16,403 nucleotides of DNA from Bacillota bacterium (GCA_023441125.1 JAEZQV010000507.1:1-16403); one strand, 5' to 3'; positions 1 to 9,481 are shown, counted from the stretch's first letter. A program made the numbers and translations. Notes: generated by a model from the sequence alone, not told the origin.

Positions 1-74
1 CGGCAGCATTTACCAGGGTAGTCAGGCAATTGATGGGCGGCTTCAAATTCGGCTATTATGGTTAAATCGTACAT
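1..74 (-). CDS. queD: 6-carboxytetrahydropterin synthase (QueD/PTPS family), N-terminal fragment
   Basis: Only the first 24 codons are inside the window; the gene runs off the left edge. The visible residues begin MYDLTIIAEFEAAHQLPDYP and continue GKCC. This matches the start of the PTPS/QueD family, where the first zinc-ligand His lies in a F-x-A-A-H motif (here EFEAAH) followed by L-P-x-Y-x-G-K-C. QueD makes 6-carboxy-tetrahydropterin from 7,8-dihydroneopterin triphosphate in queuosine/7-deazaguanine synthesis. The ATG at 72-74 has AGGAGG at 82-87 with a 7-base spacer. It lies 113 bases downstream of the glycosyltransferase gene on the same strand. I looked for a preQ1 riboswitch in that gap and did not find a convincing one. 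The remaining zinc ligands and catalytic residues lie outside the window. Confidence 0.8.
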   Translation of the reverse strand, partial: MYDLTIIAEFEAAHQLPDYPGKCC

Positions 75-187
75 GGTTACGCCTCCTCAATGATAGGTTT
101 TTTCAGCTAGATAGGAAATATACTTACTTTTACGCTGGCAAAGCCCTGCGTGTTATATACAAAAAAAGATGAGCATCCACTCACCTT

Positions 188-1471
188 TTATTTGATCGCC
201 TGCTTGCTTAGAAGGTTCTCTTTCGGAAATTCGTTGGAGTTGGTTAGAAGAATATCACGGTAGCTAAGACTGCGGGTATGCTGCGTATGGCTCCAGTTGC
301 GGTCGTTACGGTGCAGATAACCTAAGAAGGTTATTGGAATCCAGCTATAGACAAACAGCGGATAAAAGACGAGATAAGCCCAGGTCTTCCAGTTCGCCCG
401 GATTTTAGCCAGCACGATCATCGGAAATACGTACTGACCAATGGCAATCACCGTCCACACTTCCAACGGCAGCACCATATACAAAATATTGGTGTAAAAA
501 GGTACGATATGGTAAAGATAGCTTAATAAAACAAATGTCGTCGACAATATCAGAAAATGCGGCTGAACCAGATGCAGCACCCCGTCTAAGAGCCGTATAT
601 CGCGCCGCCGGATGCCTTCGGTGATTAATTTGGGGATGTAACGACTGGCTACGTCAAAATGGCCTTGGGCCCAGCGCTTGCGCTGATTCCAGGATTGTTT
701 GAAAGTCAGCGGCTTTTCATCATACACGATGGCATCGTGTGCCCAGGTCGTGCGTATGCCGATCAGTAATACTTTCATGGTAAATTCCATATCTTCCGTT
801 AGACAGGTTGCGCCCCAGCCAAACCGTTTCAGAATATCTGTCGATATGCACATCCCGGTACCGCCCAGTACGCTGGACAACCCTATATTATATTTGGCCA
901 GGTGCCAAATATGATTTACTACCCAGAATGAGATGGCAAAAGTAGCGGCGATCCAAGTGTCATTGGGGTTTTTGGCATCCAAGTAGCCCTGAATGACCTT
1001 TTCGCCTTTGCATAAGCGATTGTTCATTTCCATAAGAAAATTGGTATGAACCAAATTGTCGGCATCAAAGACAACGACGGCATCATATTGTTTTTTGCCG
1101 GCGAAAAGTTTTTCAAACATCCATTCCATGGCATACCCTTTGCCGCGCTGTTCAAGATTAAAGCGTTCATGCACAATCGCGCCGGCGTTGCGGGCGATTT
1201 GCGCGGTTTTATCTTTGCAGTTATCGGCAACGACATATACATCATAGAGATCACGGGGGTAATTAAGAACATGCAGGTTTTCCACTAATTGGCCGATTAC
1301 CTGTTCCTCGTTATGGGCGGCGACAATAACGGCGAATTTGTTTTTTGGTGTCATTATTTTATCTTCGTGCCTTTTGCAAATGCCGAAAAAAGCGATTATA
1401 AAATAATACAACGTGAAAAACACAATAATTAGTTGCATGGGAATCATTATGTAGTCAAAAATGTAATTCAT
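188..1471 (-). CDS. Processive family 2 glycosyltransferase, membrane-bound
   Basis: A 427-residue integral membrane GT2 of the cellulose/hyaluronan/poly-GlcNAc synthase type. An N-terminal membrane helix (about 10-30) is followed by the cytosolic GT-A domain (about 45-275). The domain starts FAVIVAAHNEE and has a substrate Asp in VVADNC (D82), the metal-binding DAD at 136-138, the catalytic TED at 225-227 and the Q-x-x-R-W motif QRKRW at 263-267 that marks processive enzymes. Further membrane segments lie at about 305-325, 328-355 and 365-385. The sugar donor and product cannot be read from the sequence. The ATG at 1471 is preceded by AAGGAG (1480-1485) with an 8-base spacer. It follows pssA by 151 bases on the same strand. 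No accessory genes (deacetylase of the PgaB type, BcsB or similar) adjoin it. An exopolysaccharide or glycolipid role is inference. Confidence 0.85.
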   Translation of the reverse strand: MNYIFDYIMIPMQLIIVFFTLYYFIIAFFGICKRHEDKIMTPKNKFAVIVAAHNEEQVIGQLVENLHVLNYPRDLYDVYVVADNCKDKTAQIARNAGAIVHERFNLEQRGKGYAMEWMFEKLFAGKKQYDAVVVFDADNLVHTNFLMEMNNRLCKGEKVIQGYLDAKNPNDTWIAATFAISFWVVNHIWHLAKYNIGLSSVLGGTGMCISTDILKRFGWGATCLTEDMEFTMKVLLIGIRTTWAHDAIVYDEKPLTFKQSWNQRKRWAQGHFDVASRYIPKLITEGIRRRDIRLLDGVLHLVQPHFLILSTTFVLLSYLYHIVPFYTNILYMVLPLEVWTVIAIGQYVFPMIVLAKIRANWKTWAYLVFYPLFVYSWIPITFLGYLHRNDRNWSHTQHTRSLSYRDILLTNSNEFPKENLLSKQAIK

Positions 1472-1622
1472 GGATTATTCTCCTTACAAAATCCTGCTTT
1501 TCAAAAATTGGCAAATTACAGGATTTATAACGGTTTTTCCTGAAAGCGTTTCATATACATCATATGCAGAAGTTTCCGCGAAATGATTATTTTTCCTGCT
1601 GTGGCGGAACTGGCAAGGCTGG

Positions 1623-2300
1623 TTAGGCGACAGAGCGACGGTCAAACAGACCAAATATTGTATTGAGTATGCCAAATAATGCATAAGCAAAAAATGGAAC
1701 AAACAAAATTGCATTGAATGTCAGATACAGTAAATAAACACCAACTGCAACCGTAATAACTGCCGGGATAAGGCGAATGGGCTCGCCCTCTTTGCCTTTA
1801 AAATCAGGATATTTAATAGTACTGACCATCAGATAGGCGAAGACGGCAACCATTATGGGGAAAAGCCAGCCCGACGGCTTCATATCAAGCATGACAAAGG
1901 TTGCAATTACACAACCGGCTGCCGGAATGGGCAAGCCCATAAAATACCCTTTGACTTTACTGGTATTTACATTGAATCTGGCCAGACGCAGCGCACCGCA
2001 GGTGGCAAAGGCGGCGGCAATGAAAGTTCCGCCGGTGAAGTCTTTCAGCAAAAATGCGTAAGCCATAATGGCAGGGGCTACACCAAATGATACCAAATCA
2101 CAGAGCGAATCCAGCTCTTTGCCAAAATCACTGCTTACGCCAAAGTAGCGGGCTACCCGCCCGTCCAGGCCGTCGGCAACCATAGCGGCCACAACAAACA
2201 AGGCTGCATAAGTAAAACTACCCTGGAATGTTAATAAAATGGCGAACATCCCCAATACCAGATTGAGTGCTGTTAATATATTAGGAATAGCGTTTCTCAC
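1623..2300 (-). CDS. pssA: CDP-diacylglycerol--serine O-phosphatidyltransferase
   Basis: A 225-residue membrane enzyme that joins CDP-diacylglycerol and L-serine to give phosphatidylserine, the substrate of the adjacent decarboxylase. The full CDP-alcohol phosphotransferase signature D-x2-D-G-x2-A-R-x8-G-x3-D-x3-D is present: D43, D46, G47, A50-R51, G60, D64, D68. The rest is hydrophobic helices, as expected for the family. The start codon is GTG at 2298-2300. It shares bases with the TGA of psd (GTGA overlap), which indicates translational coupling. Shine-Dalgarno-like bases AAGGAA (2304-2309) and GGGAGG (2312-2317) lie ahead of it, inside psd. Serine specificity rather than glycerol phosphate (PgsA) is supported mainly by the fusion-like arrangement with psd and by the N-terminus IPNILTALNLVLG typical of PssA. 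Confidence 0.93.
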   Translation of the reverse strand: MRNAIPNILTALNLVLGMFAILLTFQGSFTYAALFVVAAMVADGLDGRVARYFGVSSDFGKELDSLCDLVSFGVAPAIMAYAFLLKDFTGGTFIAAAFATCGALRLARFNVNTSKVKGYFMGLPIPAAGCVIATFVMLDMKPSGWLFPIMVAVFAYLMVSTIKYPDFKGKEGEPIRLIPAVITVAVGVYLLYLTFNAILFVPFFAYALFGILNTIFGLFDRRSVA

Positions 2301-2938
2301 TCTTCCTTTAACCTCCCTATTACTGTTTTACCTCCTTTTACCCTGTCCCCCTTTTTCACCAAAATTTCTACTGTTTCCGGCACAATAAGCTCGGTACAGG
2401 AACCAAATTTGATAAGTCCGTAACGTTCACCCTGTTTAAGTATGGTTCCCAAAGTAACCCAGGATACTATGCGCCGTGCTAAAATACCGGCAATTTGTGT
2501 GACTAAGACACGCATTTTGTCATTCTCCAAACCAATAGCGTGACGTTCGTTTTCACAAGATGCGGATTCTTTATACGCTGGTTTAAACCTGCCGCAGGTA
2601 TATTGCTGGAATTTAATTTCGCCCTGGACGGGACTGCGGTTGACATGAACATCAAAAACAGACAAAAAAATAGTAACTTTTATACCTTTATCGTTAAGAA
2701 ACTGGTCATCATACACTTCGGCTACGCCCATCACTTTACCGTCGGCCGGCGATACTACCAGCGTATCGTTTGCCGGCACATCGCGCCCGGGATTACGAAA
2801 AAAGAAGGTAACGAAAGCTGTCAGTACCCCGGGGATAAGCGCCCAATGTGTTCCCAGCGCTAAAGCAGTGAGGAAAGTGACCAGTCCTAATACAGCAATG
2901 TAGATATAGCCTTCTTTAACAATCGGAGTTCTTACCAT
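2297..2938 (-). CDS. psd: Phosphatidylserine decarboxylase, short (PSD-A) form
   Basis: A 213-residue proenzyme that decarboxylates phosphatidylserine to phosphatidylethanolamine. The short length and hydrophobic N-terminus (about 10-45) fit the short form found in many Firmicutes and archaea. Visible family motifs are FFRNPGR (46-52), SPADGKV (63-69), FLSVFDVHVNRSP (91-103) and ARRIVSW (154-160). The self-cleavage site lies in IKFGSC: cleavage between G179 and S180 would give the small alpha chain with S180 turned into the pyruvoyl group. The ATG at 2938 follows GGGAGGTGG (2943-2951) closely. Together with pssA it forms a complete phosphatidylethanolamine branch from CDP-diacylglycerol. A likely own promoter lies upstream at 3001-3029. 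Confidence 0.94.
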   Translation of the reverse strand: MVRTPIVKEGYIYIAVLGLVTFLTALALGTHWALIPGVLTAFVTFFFRNPGRDVPANDTLVVSPADGKVMGVAEVYDDQFLNDKGIKVTIFLSVFDVHVNRSPVQGEIKFQQYTCGRFKPAYKESASCENERHAIGLENDKMRVLVTQIAGILARRIVSWVTLGTILKQGERYGLIKFGSCTELIVPETVEILVKKGDRVKGGKTVIGRLKEE

Positions 2939-3000
2939 CTATCCACCTCCCTGCGAAACCCTCCTAATACTATTAAATAAAAAACCAAGTTCAATATATC

Positions 3001-3029
3001 AGTATAATATAGTAGGTTTACTTTGTCTA
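3001..3029 (-). promoter_or_regulatory. Sigma-A-like promoter for psd-pssA
   Basis: Read on the minus strand, TAGACA (3024-3029) and TATACT (3001-3006) are separated by exactly 17 bases; each matches the consensus at five of six positions. The -35 box overlaps the TAG stop codon of the upstream glycosyltransferase gene. This suggests psd-pssA can be transcribed independently of the penicillin-binding protein block. Transcription would start roughly 55 bases before the psd ATG. Sequence match only. Confidence 0.6.
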
Positions 3030-3755
3030 ATCTTTTTTGTCGAAAATGACTTTAATGGCAAAGCGTGGCAAGGCCAGCATCCGGATGGCGCGCTGCGGCT
3101 GACAAAGCAAGCGGAACAGCCATTCCAGGCTGCTGCGCTGCATCCACCGCGGTGCCCGCTTTACAGCGCCGGCCATAACGTCAAAGGTTCCGCCTACACC
3201 CATGCATACCGGCACCTGCAGGGCTGATAGGTGCCGCGCCAGCCATTTTTCCTGCTTGGGTACACCTAATGCCGCCAGCAGAATATCCGGTTTGGCAGCC
3301 GTTATGGCTTGAATTATGGCAGCTTCGTCTTCAGCCGTAAAAAAACCATTCCTGACGCCTACGATAGTAAGGCCCGGATATTTTTCTATTGCAGCATTTT
3401 TGGCTTTGTCAATAACCGCCGGATGGCTGCCAAACATAAAAACGCGATAGCCTTTTTCCGCAGCCACGGCTAACAGGTTTTGCGCCAAATCATAGCCGGC
3501 GACCCGCTCAGGGATAGTATATCCCTGATGTCTTGCTGCCCATACCACGCCGGCGCCGTCAGGCACTACCAAATGGCTCTGCGCCAAAATGGCGGCGAGC
3601 TCCCTGTCCGCCTGCGCCAGCATGACCATCTCGGCATTGGCGGTGGCAATTAAATGCGGGGTTTGCTCCCGGATAAACAACTCCAGTTTACCAACTGCCT
3701 GAGACATACTTACTACATCAATCGACACACCTAATACGGTTGCTTTCGTAGTCAC
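3027..3755 (-). CDS. WecG/TagA/CpsF family glycosyltransferase
   Basis: A GT26 enzyme that transfers a sugar (ManNAc or ManNAcA in characterised members) from UDP-sugar to a lipid-linked GlcNAc for teichoic acid or surface polysaccharide. The chosen GTG start at 3753-3755 gives 242 residues, the usual family length. The reading frame stays open back to 3902, but that would run into the penicillin-binding protein gene and add a basic, low-complexity stretch. AAGGAG lies at 3769-3774, with a long 13-base spacer. The N-terminus TTKATVLGVSID is where family members begin. Motifs: T38 and N40 in ATANAE, D66 in VPDGAG (catalytic Asp of TagA), ERVAGYDL, MFGSHPAV, LGVPKQEKW, GVGGTFD and a basic, membrane-associating C-terminal appendage. 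Only this transferase of such a pathway is present, so its acceptor is unknown. Confidence 0.88.
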   Translation of the reverse strand: MTTKATVLGVSIDVVSMSQAVGKLELFIREQTPHLIATANAEMVMLAQADRELAAILAQSHLVVPDGAGVVWAARHQGYTIPERVAGYDLAQNLLAVAAEKGYRVFMFGSHPAVIDKAKNAAIEKYPGLTIVGVRNGFFTAEDEAAIIQAITAAKPDILLAALGVPKQEKWLARHLSALQVPVCMGVGGTFDVMAGAVKRAPRWMQRSSLEWLFRLLCQPQRAIRMLALPRFAIKVIFDKKD

Positions 3756-3813
3756 TGAGAAATATTTACTCCTTACACTTTGTTTTACTATCCTAGCACA
3801 TTGTACCACAAGT

Positions 3814-5805
3814 TTAAAATTGCGGCAATCTGGTCCAGGGCCATTTCCAGAACGGCTGGGGTTTTTGTTCCGGCTTTTCAGCTGGCGGCGTCTGGCTTTC
3901 ATCTGGCGCCAGCCATTGTTTTAGCCGGTTATCGATCCTGGGCGCCATTGGCTGAGTTCCTTGGATAAAAGCGCTGTACTCTGTTTCTTTACAGCCGCTG
4001 CCCGCCAATTTTCCCGAAGATGTGCAGATGGGAATACCGGCAACCACATTGGGGGGAATCGGGAAATCGACAGGCTGGGTGTTGGCCACAACTTTGCTGA
4101 CCATTTTACCCCACAGGGCCGATACTTCGGTACCCGAAATCCCTATGGGCTTACGGTTATCATAGCCGGCATAGATGCCGACCAGAATATCAGGCGTATA
4201 ACCAATAAACCAGGCGGTTTCATAATTGTCCGTTGTGCCTGTTTTTCCCGCTGCCGGCCGGCCGATATTCGCCGGCGTAGCGGTACCACCATCCTCCAGG
4301 ACACTTTTGAGCATATCGGTTAAGATATAGGCAATTTCCGGCCGGAGTACCGCTTGCTGAACCGTAGTGTTTTCTTCCAGCACCTGACCTTTTTCATCAA
4401 GAACTTTTAAGATAGTTACCGGCTTGGACAGCACGCCGCCATTGGCAAAAGCCGTGTAGGCCGTAGCCAGCTCCCACAGGTTAACTCCCTGGGTTAAGCC
4501 GCCCAAGGCGGAGGATAAGACATAATCGTCCGGCACAATGGTGGTGATACCCAGCGATTTGGCCAGATTTAAGGCTTTATCGATGCCTATTTGCTGGCCA
4601 AGCTTCACGGCAGCTACGTTGACCGACCCGCGCAATGCTTTTTTTAGCGTGATCGGCCCCCGGTATTTCTTGTCATAGTTGACAGGCGCATAGCCGTTAA
4701 TATTAATAGGTTCATCAATTATAATGGCATTGGCGGTAAGACCCTGGTTGAGAGCCGCCGCATACAGAAAAGGCTTAAACGCGGAACCGGGCTGGCGGAC
4801 TTCGGTAAAGACCCGGTTAATTTGGCTTTCCTCATAATTGCGTCCGCCGACCATCGCTTTGACATAACCGGTTTTGGGATCAAGTGCCAGTACGGCTCCC
4901 TGCAATTCTCCCAGTACCGCTTCGGCGGCCTGTTGCTGGTTGATATCCAGGGTAGTGTATACTTTAAGCCCGCCTTTATAGACTCTGTTGGCGCCATAGC
5001 GCCCTACCAGCTCGTTGGCAACATAGTCGAGAAAATAAGAGGCCTGAACCACGCGCTTTTTCTTGCCGGCCAGGTTAATGGGTTCTGCGTTGGCCTGGAC
5101 GGCTTCCTGTCCCGTAATATAGCCTTCCTTGACCATCCCCGCCAGGACAAGCTCACGGCGGGACTGGGCGGCTTTCATGTCGATGTAGGGTGAGTAAAGG
5201 TTTGGCCCGCGCGGCAGGCCGGCCAGCATGGCGCCTTCGGCCAGGGTCAGATCTTTGGCATGCTTGCCGAAGTACGTTTGTGCTGCTGCTTCAATACCGT
5301 AGGCGCCTTCACCAAAATAGACCTGGTTTAAGTAGGCCTGGAGAATTTCCTGCTTGGAGAATTTATAATCGATGATAATAGCCAGCAACGCTTCTTTGAT
5401 CTTACGCATGATTGTCCGCTCCTGCGTAAGAAACATGTTTTTGGCCAATTGCTGGGTAATTGTACTGCCGCCTTCCACCAAGCCGCCGCTGCGGATATTT
5501 ACCGCCACAGCCCGGATAATTCCAATCGGATCAATGCCAAAGTGACTGTAAAAACGGGTATCTTCATTAGCGATAATGGCTTGTTGCACATACAGGGAAA
5601 TGCTGTTTATCGGTACAACGATACGGTTTTCCTCAAATAATTTTGATATCAGCTGCCCGTTGATGTCAAATACCTGGGTTGCCGATATCAGATTAAGGTT
5701 TTCCAAACTGTCAGTTCCCGGTAGTCCTAAAAACGCATAACCAACGTTGGCAAACATCAGCAGTAGCATTGTACAGGTAATGACTTTTAGCAGATTCTTA
5801 GGCAT
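3814..5805 (-). CDS. Class A penicillin-binding protein (PBP1A-type), bifunctional
   Basis: A 663-residue peptidoglycan synthase. The N-terminal membrane anchor (about 5-27) is followed by a GT51 glycosyltransferase domain with the catalytic Glu of EDTRFYSH (E81), the GGSTITQQLAKN motif (112-123) and the second Glu in RKIKEALLA (E138). The transpeptidase domain has the acylation motif SAFK (S341, K344), SVN (394-396) and KTGT (521-524). The C-terminus is a Pro/Gln-rich tail (about 633-663) with no obvious fold. The protein polymerises lipid II and cross-links the stem peptides on the outer face of the cytoplasmic membrane. The ATG at 5805 has GAGGAG at 5818-5823, spacer 12. It leads the minus-strand envelope block; the divergent neighbour encodes a polysaccharide deacetylase, so two wall-modifying genes share one 130-base intergenic region. 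Confidence 0.95.
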   Translation of the reverse strand: MPKNLLKVITCTMLLLMFANVGYAFLGLPGTDSLENLNLISATQVFDINGQLISKLFEENRIVVPINSISLYVQQAIIANEDTRFYSHFGIDPIGIIRAVAVNIRSGGLVEGGSTITQQLAKNMFLTQERTIMRKIKEALLAIIIDYKFSKQEILQAYLNQVYFGEGAYGIEAAAQTYFGKHAKDLTLAEGAMLAGLPRGPNLYSPYIDMKAAQSRRELVLAGMVKEGYITGQEAVQANAEPINLAGKKKRVVQASYFLDYVANELVGRYGANRVYKGGLKVYTTLDINQQQAAEAVLGELQGAVLALDPKTGYVKAMVGGRNYEESQINRVFTEVRQPGSAFKPFLYAAALNQGLTANAIIIDEPININGYAPVNYDKKYRGPITLKKALRGSVNVAAVKLGQQIGIDKALNLAKSLGITTIVPDDYVLSSALGGLTQGVNLWELATAYTAFANGGVLSKPVTILKVLDEKGQVLEENTTVQQAVLRPEIAYILTDMLKSVLEDGGTATPANIGRPAAGKTGTTDNYETAWFIGYTPDILVGIYAGYDNRKPIGISGTEVSALWGKMVSKVVANTQPVDFPIPPNVVAGIPICTSSGKLAGSGCKETEYSAFIQGTQPMAPRIDNRLKQWLAPDESQTPPAEKPEQKPQPFWKWPWTRLPQF

Positions 5806-5935
5806 TATGCTTACACACTCCTCTTACTTATAGTATCTCCAGGCTGTATGACTTTTACATGCAGGAATAGTCGGACAAGCAGAGAATATACAAGTTTAGA
5901 CACCATTTGTCAAAAAAGTCGTGTAGGAGCGTTTA

Positions 5936-6868
5936 ATGAAAAACAAATCAAGATTTTTTCAGATGGTTTGCGGCTTGAGTGCAATTTGTCTAACGCTTTT
6001 AGTCTCATCGCCGCTGGCTTTGCTGGCGTTTTCCAACACTGGCGCCTCATTGCCGGCAGCAAACCCGCCCGTTGTGTTTCATGAATCCTCCGGCAAGGCA
6101 GTTACTTTTACCACCCCCAGTCTGCAGGCGGATGCTTACTATTTAAATGAAAATCCTGATAATCCGCCTACGCCGGCAAAACCGGCTTACGATGTCTTTA
6201 CTGTGGAAGAACGGCAGGCCCAAGGTCTGGTCCTGGCAGTCCCCCAGGTTGCCCCCTATTACGGCGCAAAAGTAGTGTATCTTACTTTCGATGATGGTCC
6301 TGATTTCGAAAACACCCCGGCAGTCTTGACTATCTTAAAAAATAACGGCATTAAAGCTACCTTCTTCGTGGTCGGCAATCAGGCTGAAAAGTATCCTGAC
6401 ATCTTACGCCGGATTTATCAGGAAGGCCATGCTATCGGCAATCATTCCTACAATCATGTGTATCGTGATTTGTACCAATCGCCCAACACGTATGTAGCGC
6501 AACTGCGTCACACCGATGAAGTCATCAAACAGGCAATTGGAGTACGGCCGCGCATTTCCCGGGCTCCCGGCGGTTCAGTCGGCAGTTTTACTAAAGAGTA
6601 TTGGGAAACTTTAAAAAAACTGGGCTATATAGAAGTGGGCTGGAATATCAGTTCAGGCGACGCTTCCAGCGCGAATGCCAAACGGATCACGGGCAATGTC
6701 GTTGCCCAAATGGACAACAAAAATTTATGGAACCATGCCATCGTGCTGATGCATGACGGACGTGGCCATGGCGAAACGGTAAAGGCTTTGCCGGACATCA
6801 TCAAGTATTTTAAAGACCGGCAATTTGAGTTTAGAGTAGTTAATCTGGAGACACCGTCGCCTTGGTAA
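5936..6868 (+). CDS. Secreted polysaccharide (peptidoglycan) deacetylase, NodB domain
   Basis: A 310-residue CE4 enzyme that removes N-acetyl groups from GlcNAc- or MurNAc-containing polymers. An N-terminal signal or anchor (about 8-33) and a Pro-rich linker lead into the NodB domain (about 112-305). The five CE4 motifs are visible: TFDDGP (117-122, catalytic base D119 and metal ligand D120), HSYNH (H170 and H174), RAPGG (209-213), a motif-4 Trp in VGWN (W236) and LMH (271-273). The ATG at 5936 follows AGGAG (5925-5929) by 6 bases. It is divergent from the PBP1A gene and closed by a strong terminator, so it is a single-gene unit. Peptidoglycan as substrate is inferred from family and neighbour, not shown. 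Confidence 0.92.
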   Translation: MKNKSRFFQMVCGLSAICLTLLVSSPLALLAFSNTGASLPAANPPVVFHESSGKAVTFTTPSLQADAYYLNENPDNPPTPAKPAYDVFTVEERQAQGLVLAVPQVAPYYGAKVVYLTFDDGPDFENTPAVLTILKNNGIKATFFVVGNQAEKYPDILRRIYQEGHAIGNHSYNHVYRDLYQSPNTYVAQLRHTDEVIKQAIGVRPRISRAPGGSVGSFTKEYWETLKKLGYIEVGWNISSGDASSANAKRITGNVVAQMDNKNLWNHAIVLMHDGRGHGETVKALPDIIKYFKDRQFEFRVVNLETPSPW

Positions 6869-6870
6869 GC

Positions 6871-6905
6871 AAAAAGCTTTGGACAGTAGTCCAAAGCTTT
6901 TTTTG
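6871..6905 (+). terminator. Rho-independent terminator of the deacetylase gene, possibly bidirectional
   Basis: A perfect stem AAAAGCTTTGGAC / GTCCAAAGCTTTT with loop AGTA, followed by a run of T, starts 3 bases after the deacetylase stop. On the minus strand the same stem is followed by five T. It could therefore also end guaB, whose stop lies about 50 bases away. Confidence 0.92.
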
Positions 6906-6954
6906 TAGCGGTTGCCGCCTGCGCTTGGAAGGTTAGGCGCACACCGTGCTGTTA

Positions 6955-8490
<1,536 letters not shown>

Positions 8491-8502
8491 TTATGTAGGC
8501 AG

Positions 8503-8548
8503 AAAAAAAATCGGTATGCCTGGCTAAAGGCCAGGCATTACCGATTTT
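8503..8548 (-). terminator. Rho-independent terminator of the 3D-domain protein gene
   Basis: A stem of 18 base pairs with one bulged base (arms 8507-8524 and 8530-8548, approximately), loop TAAAG. On the minus strand it is followed by a run of T. It begins within the stop codon of the 3D-domain gene, so transcript end and coding end coincide, and it separates that gene from guaB. Confidence 0.93.
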
Positions 8549-9188
8549 AACTAAGAATATAAACTTTTACATTCTGAACACCAAAATTATACGCATGATC
8601 GACGGACTGCATGGCAATATCAATCCGGTTGCCTTTGATTGCTCCGCCGGTGTCTTCCGCCACGCCATACATGCTATTGCCATCGGCAAACTCGATGTAT
8701 AAGCGGGAACCGAGCGGAATAACCCGGGGGTCAACCGCGATTACACCCGGACGTACCTGGGTACCCATGTACGTCAAGCTGCCCCATTGTCCGTTGTCGT
8801 GGGGACCGGGCGCATAAGCCGTAGCCTTGATGTCCATAACCGCTTTATAGCGGCCGGGCGCCGCGCCGCGCGATACTTCCGGCATGGTGCGGCTGCCTGA
8901 CAGAGCCTGCAGGGTCTCCTGGCCGGCAATACCGTCGGCGGTAAGGTTGTGCGAAGTCTGAAATTGGATGACCGCCTGCTCGGTGGTTTCACCAAACACA
9001 CCATCGGGAGTAACAGTAGAATAACCCTGTTCCTGCAGTTTGCTCTGCAATTCTTGTACATCCTGGCCGTCCATGCCCAGTTTGAGCGTTTGGTCCCCTA
9101 ACGCCGCAAAAGCCAGCGGTGTCCAGATACTGGCAGCTATGACAGCTGCAATAAGGGTACGGGTAATAACGGTTGTGATGCTTTTCAT
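8547..9188 (-). CDS. Secreted peptidoglycan-binding, 3D-domain cell-wall protein
   Basis: A 213-residue exported protein. Signal peptide about 1-28 (cleavage after AFA). A PG_binding_1 domain follows at about 33-95, with typical features LKLGMDGQDVQELQ and TADGIAGQETLQAL. The C-terminal 3D domain (about 118-212) carries the three Asp that name it: D153 in VDPRVIPLG, D179 in AEDTGGAI and D190 in NRIDIAM. 3D domains share the double-psi barrel of lytic transglycosylase MltA, so a wall-remodelling (possibly glycan-cleaving) role is expected. I chose the ATG at 9186-9188, with AAAGGGG at 9197-9203 and an 8-base spacer. In-frame TTG and GTG codons lie 6 and 9 bases earlier but too close to that site. 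A c-di-AMP riboswitch precedes it, so expression should follow wall/osmotic signalling. Confidence 0.9.
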   Translation of the reverse strand: MKSITTVITRTLIAAVIAASIWTPLAFAALGDQTLKLGMDGQDVQELQSKLQEQGYSTVTPDGVFGETTEQAVIQFQTSHNLTADGIAGQETLQALSGSRTMPEVSRGAAPGRYKAVMDIKATAYAPGPHDNGQWGSLTYMGTQVRPGVIAVDPRVIPLGSRLYIEFADGNSMYGVAEDTGGAIKGNRIDIAMQSVDHAYNFGVQNVKVYILS

Positions 9189-9207
9189 CCACAACACCCC
9201 TTTCTCA

Positions 9208-9319
9208 ATGCCTGCGAGGTTAGCTGACGGGTTCGGGACAAAGGGAAATCCCTACCGCTGACGCGGATTCACCCCAAAATTGGTTCCCCCGTTTTCCTTT
9301 TTATGAGGAAATTCGGCAT
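9208..9319 (-). promoter_or_regulatory. c-di-AMP riboswitch (ydaO/yuaA class)
   Basis: The minus strand carries the conserved blocks of the ydaO/yuaA aptamer in order: GGGGGAACC (9282-9290), then GGGGTGAATCC, then GGTAGGGA, then CCGAACCCGTCAGCTAACCT and GCAGGC ending near 9210. A closing P1 helix ATGCC (9315-9319) with GGCAT (9208-9212) fits. This class binds cyclic di-AMP and usually switches off genes for wall hydrolases, potassium and osmolyte transport; a PG-binding/3D protein is a classic target. The match is from memory of the consensus, not from a covariance model. Oddity: only 19 bases separate P1 from the ATG, leaving no space for a terminator. Confidence 0.9.
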
Positions 9320-9327
9320 GTGCATAT

Positions 9328-9356
9328 ATGATACAGGATAATCTGGACAGCTGCAA
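9328..9356 (-). promoter_or_regulatory. Promoter of the riboswitch/3D-domain transcript
   Basis: On the minus strand the -10 box TATCAT (9328-9333) matches the consensus at five of six positions. TTGCAG (9351-9356) lies 17 bases upstream; it keeps only the TTG of the -35 consensus. Transcription would begin close to the first base of the riboswitch P1 helix, which supports the placement. Confidence 0.5.
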
Positions 9357-9481
9357 CCACGGTTACATGAAATTATCCGGCAATATTGACTATTATGTAG
9401 TTTATCCTTCCTTATACGTAGCAATATGTAATAAAGAATATAAAAATTTGATTTGTGTGTAAACTAATGCTGGGTGAGTAT

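Noticed and set aside
88..187. Possible preQ1 riboswitch upstream of queD
   Set aside because: A short hairpin (CGC-GG/CC-GCG) and an A-rich tail are present, but they do not match the preQ1-I pseudoknot order I know.
1484..1714. Minus-strand open frame between pssA and the glycosyltransferase gene
   Set aside because: It overlaps the 3' end of pssA in another frame, its non-overlapping part has no start codon with a ribosome site, and its first half has shadow-like composition.
3756..3902. N-terminal extension of the WecG-type protein
   Set aside because: It would overlap the penicillin-binding protein gene, gives a basic low-complexity segment unlike the family, and a GTG at the family's usual start point exists with AAGGAG upstream.
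5806..5935. Promoters in the divergent space between the PBP1A and deacetylase genes
   Set aside because: TATACA-like and GATACT-like boxes exist, but I found no -35 partner at acceptable spacing on either strand.
9386..9445. A promoter for fixC built on TTGACT
   Set aside because: The -35-like box is good, but the nearest -10-like boxes lie 20 or more bases away, so the spacing is wrong.
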